In this document: positions 62,934 to 64,000 of the stretch, in pieces
Layout: every line of letters starts with the position of its first letter
How positions within the stretch are numbered: position 1 is the first letter of the stretch
NCBI RefSeq assembly: GCF_900106755.1
Contig: NZ_FNNN01000004.1
Location: 1 to 64,000 of the forward strand
Reading direction: 5' to 3'
Length of the DNA stretch: 64,000 nt
Source: Bacteroides faecis MAJ27
Lineage (GTDB): Bacteria > Bacteroidota > Bacteroidia > Bacteroidales > Bacteroidaceae
Position numbers and translations under genes: made by a program
Notes under the pieces: model-generated
The model's database searches: none
What the model saw: only the letters and a program-made list of their open reading frames with translations
What the model was told of the DNA's origin: nothing

Positions 62934-63989
62934 CTATTTCAAAAGTTCAGTCCATTTATTAAATATCGCCCTCTTAGAAAAACGACATTCAAAATCTTTC
63001 CTAGCAGCTTCTCCATATTTTCTACGCAATTCCAGATCATCCATTAATAGTAATATCTTTTCTTTCATTTCATTACAATCATTCAAAGCTATTAAATTTC
63101 CGTCCATTCCATCACGAACAATATTTTTCGGTCCATGCGGACAATCAAAACAAACAATGGGCAAGCCAAAAGATTTAGCTTCAGCAAGAACCAATCCCCA
63201 CGGTTCAAGGCGTGCTGCAGAAACATATATAGACGCATCTATATAATAATCTTCAATATTTTTCACAGTCGGAATCATTTGCACATTTTCTTCCAAATGT
63301 AACTCCTCTATTTTCTTTCGTAAGTTTTCCTTTTCTTCTCCGGAACCTACTATTTGAAGAATCCAATCACTATGCCTTTTAGAGATATCTCCCCATATAT
63401 CCAAAAGAATATCAAATCCTTTGGTATGTACTAAGCGTCCTACACTAAGTACTTTCTTACTCATAAGATTAGACTTAAATTTTGCATCCATGACAAAATT
63501 TCCAATTACTCTAATCTTTTTCCTCAGTAACCTTGGATAGCTATTTCGATCTTGTTCTGTTAAAACAATCGTTTGGTGTGAAACAAATGCACTAAATATC
63601 CGAAAGAAAACACCCCATTGAGAACCGGCAAACAAAGTAAAATGATCCCAAGTAACAACCTTACCTTTCATTCCCAAACATTTGGCTAAAAAAGACACTT
63701 GCATCATAGGAACCGCCACGTTTATTACATAATCCGGCTTTATCTCATTTATGATCTTTTTTAAGTAAAAGGCAGCTTTCAGCTTATACTTATTTTCAAA
63801 AGGAATACCTATTAGCAATATTTTTATCTTATCATTAAGAGGAAAAGCGGAAGTTTTATCCGTTCCAAATAACACAATAACCACTTGATACCCCCTATCA
63901 GCCAATTCATTCATCACACCTGTTGATATGCGCTCCGTTCCGGCAGCTGCCCGTAACTGCTCCTGAAGAAAAACAACACTTGGTTTCAT
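62934..63989 (-). CDS. Family 4 glycosyltransferase
   Basis: A 351-residue GT-B glycosyltransferase. The acceptor domain starts VVFLQEQLRAAAGTERISTG; the donor domain has LSVGRLVHTKGFDILLDIWG, LQIVGSGEEKENLRKKIEEL and the motif ARLEPWGLVLAEAKSFGLPI (the E-x7-E of retaining GT4 enzymes, E...E). It is the first gene of the capsule operon seen in this window; only 11 bp remain upstream, and further capsule genes (flippase, regulators, promoter) are expected beyond the edge. Confidence 0.9.
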   Translation of the reverse strand: MKPSVVFLQEQLRAAAGTERISTGVMNELADRGYQVVIVLFGTDKTSAFPLNDKIKILLIGIPFENKYKLKAAFYLKKIINEIKPDYVINVAVPMMQVSFLAKCLGMKGKVVTWDHFTLFAGSQWGVFFRIFSAFVSHQTIVLTEQDRNSYPRLLRKKIRVIGNFVMDAKFKSNLMSKKVLSVGRLVHTKGFDILLDIWGDISKRHSDWILQIVGSGEEKENLRKKIEELHLEENVQMIPTVKNIEDYYIDASIYVSAARLEPWGLVLAEAKSFGLPIVCFDCPHGPKNIVRDGMDGNLIALNDCNEMKEKILLLMDDLELRRKYGEAARKDFECRFSKRAIFNKWTELLK

Positions 63990-64000
63990 CGTAATATATC

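Overview
The window looks like chromosomal DNA of a gut Bacteroides (Bacteroidales). The evidence is a SusC/SusD pair, many promoters with the Bacteroides -7 box TAnnTTTG (often TATCTTTG), lack of Shine-Dalgarno leaders, sodium-pumping decarboxylases of the propionate/succinate type, the VirE-like/DUF3987/DUF4248/HU/smalltalk/amidase cassette that accompanies Bacteroides capsule loci, and a Wza/Wzc capsule operon. I do not assign a species.

Layout. 0.1-2.8 kb: minus-strand glycolytic cluster gpmA, class I aldolase, small transaldolase, ending in stacked terminators. 2.9-9.3 kb: sensor kinase, double ABC ATPase, lipoprotein pullulanase, ruvC, DUF4286. 9.4 kb: tRNA-Ala(GGC). 9.6-24.1 kb: housekeeping genes (HAD phosphatase, pheS, MFS carrier, nth, pgk), a binding lipoprotein with a porin, a large TPR protein, and a five-gene minus operon (nitroreductase, membrane protein, DUF2520, KdsC-like, Maf). 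24.2-31.6 kb: a small basic gene whose terminator precedes its stop codon, carbonic anhydrase, an isolated SusC/SusD pair and a FemAB/GNAT-like protein. 31.8-36.4 kb: methylmalonyl-CoA epimerase plus a four-subunit sodium-pumping methylmalonyl-CoA decarboxylase. 36.6-40.2 kb: TPR protein, class II aldolase, ribosomal protein L31 type B and a structured minus-strand RNA. 40.4-45.8 kb: a tripartite RND efflux operon. 45.9-49.2 kb: an oxaloacetate decarboxylase sodium pump. 49.3-54.5 kb: accessory cassette with a frameshifted HTH gene, split VirE/DUF3987, DUF4248, HU-like protein, a 34-residue smalltalk protein, amidase and a nucleotidyltransferase with a possible HEPN remnant. 54.5-64 kb: the 3' end of a capsule operon (glycosyltransferases, Wzy-like polymerase, initiating phosphosugar transferase, Wza, Wzc); it continues past the right edge.

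How it fits together. Lower glycolysis (gpmA, pgk, two unrelated aldolases) feeds a fermentation in which decarboxylation of oxaloacetate and methylmalonyl-CoA exports sodium. The right third is a surface-polysaccharide island bordered by a mobile-looking cassette.

Observations most worth following: (1) the 24.2 kb gene, whose layout copies arfA-type non-stop-mRNA control and may encode an undescribed ribosome-rescue factor; (2) a ~197-nt structured RNA on the minus strand at 40.0-40.2 kb with its own promoter and terminator; (3) a perfect A-AAA-AAG slippery site that joins two halves of a small HTH gene at 49.5 kb; (4) two adjacent near-perfect palindromes inside a glycosyltransferase coding sequence at 60.25-60.34 kb; (5) two independent 22-bp-period palindromic repeat arrays.
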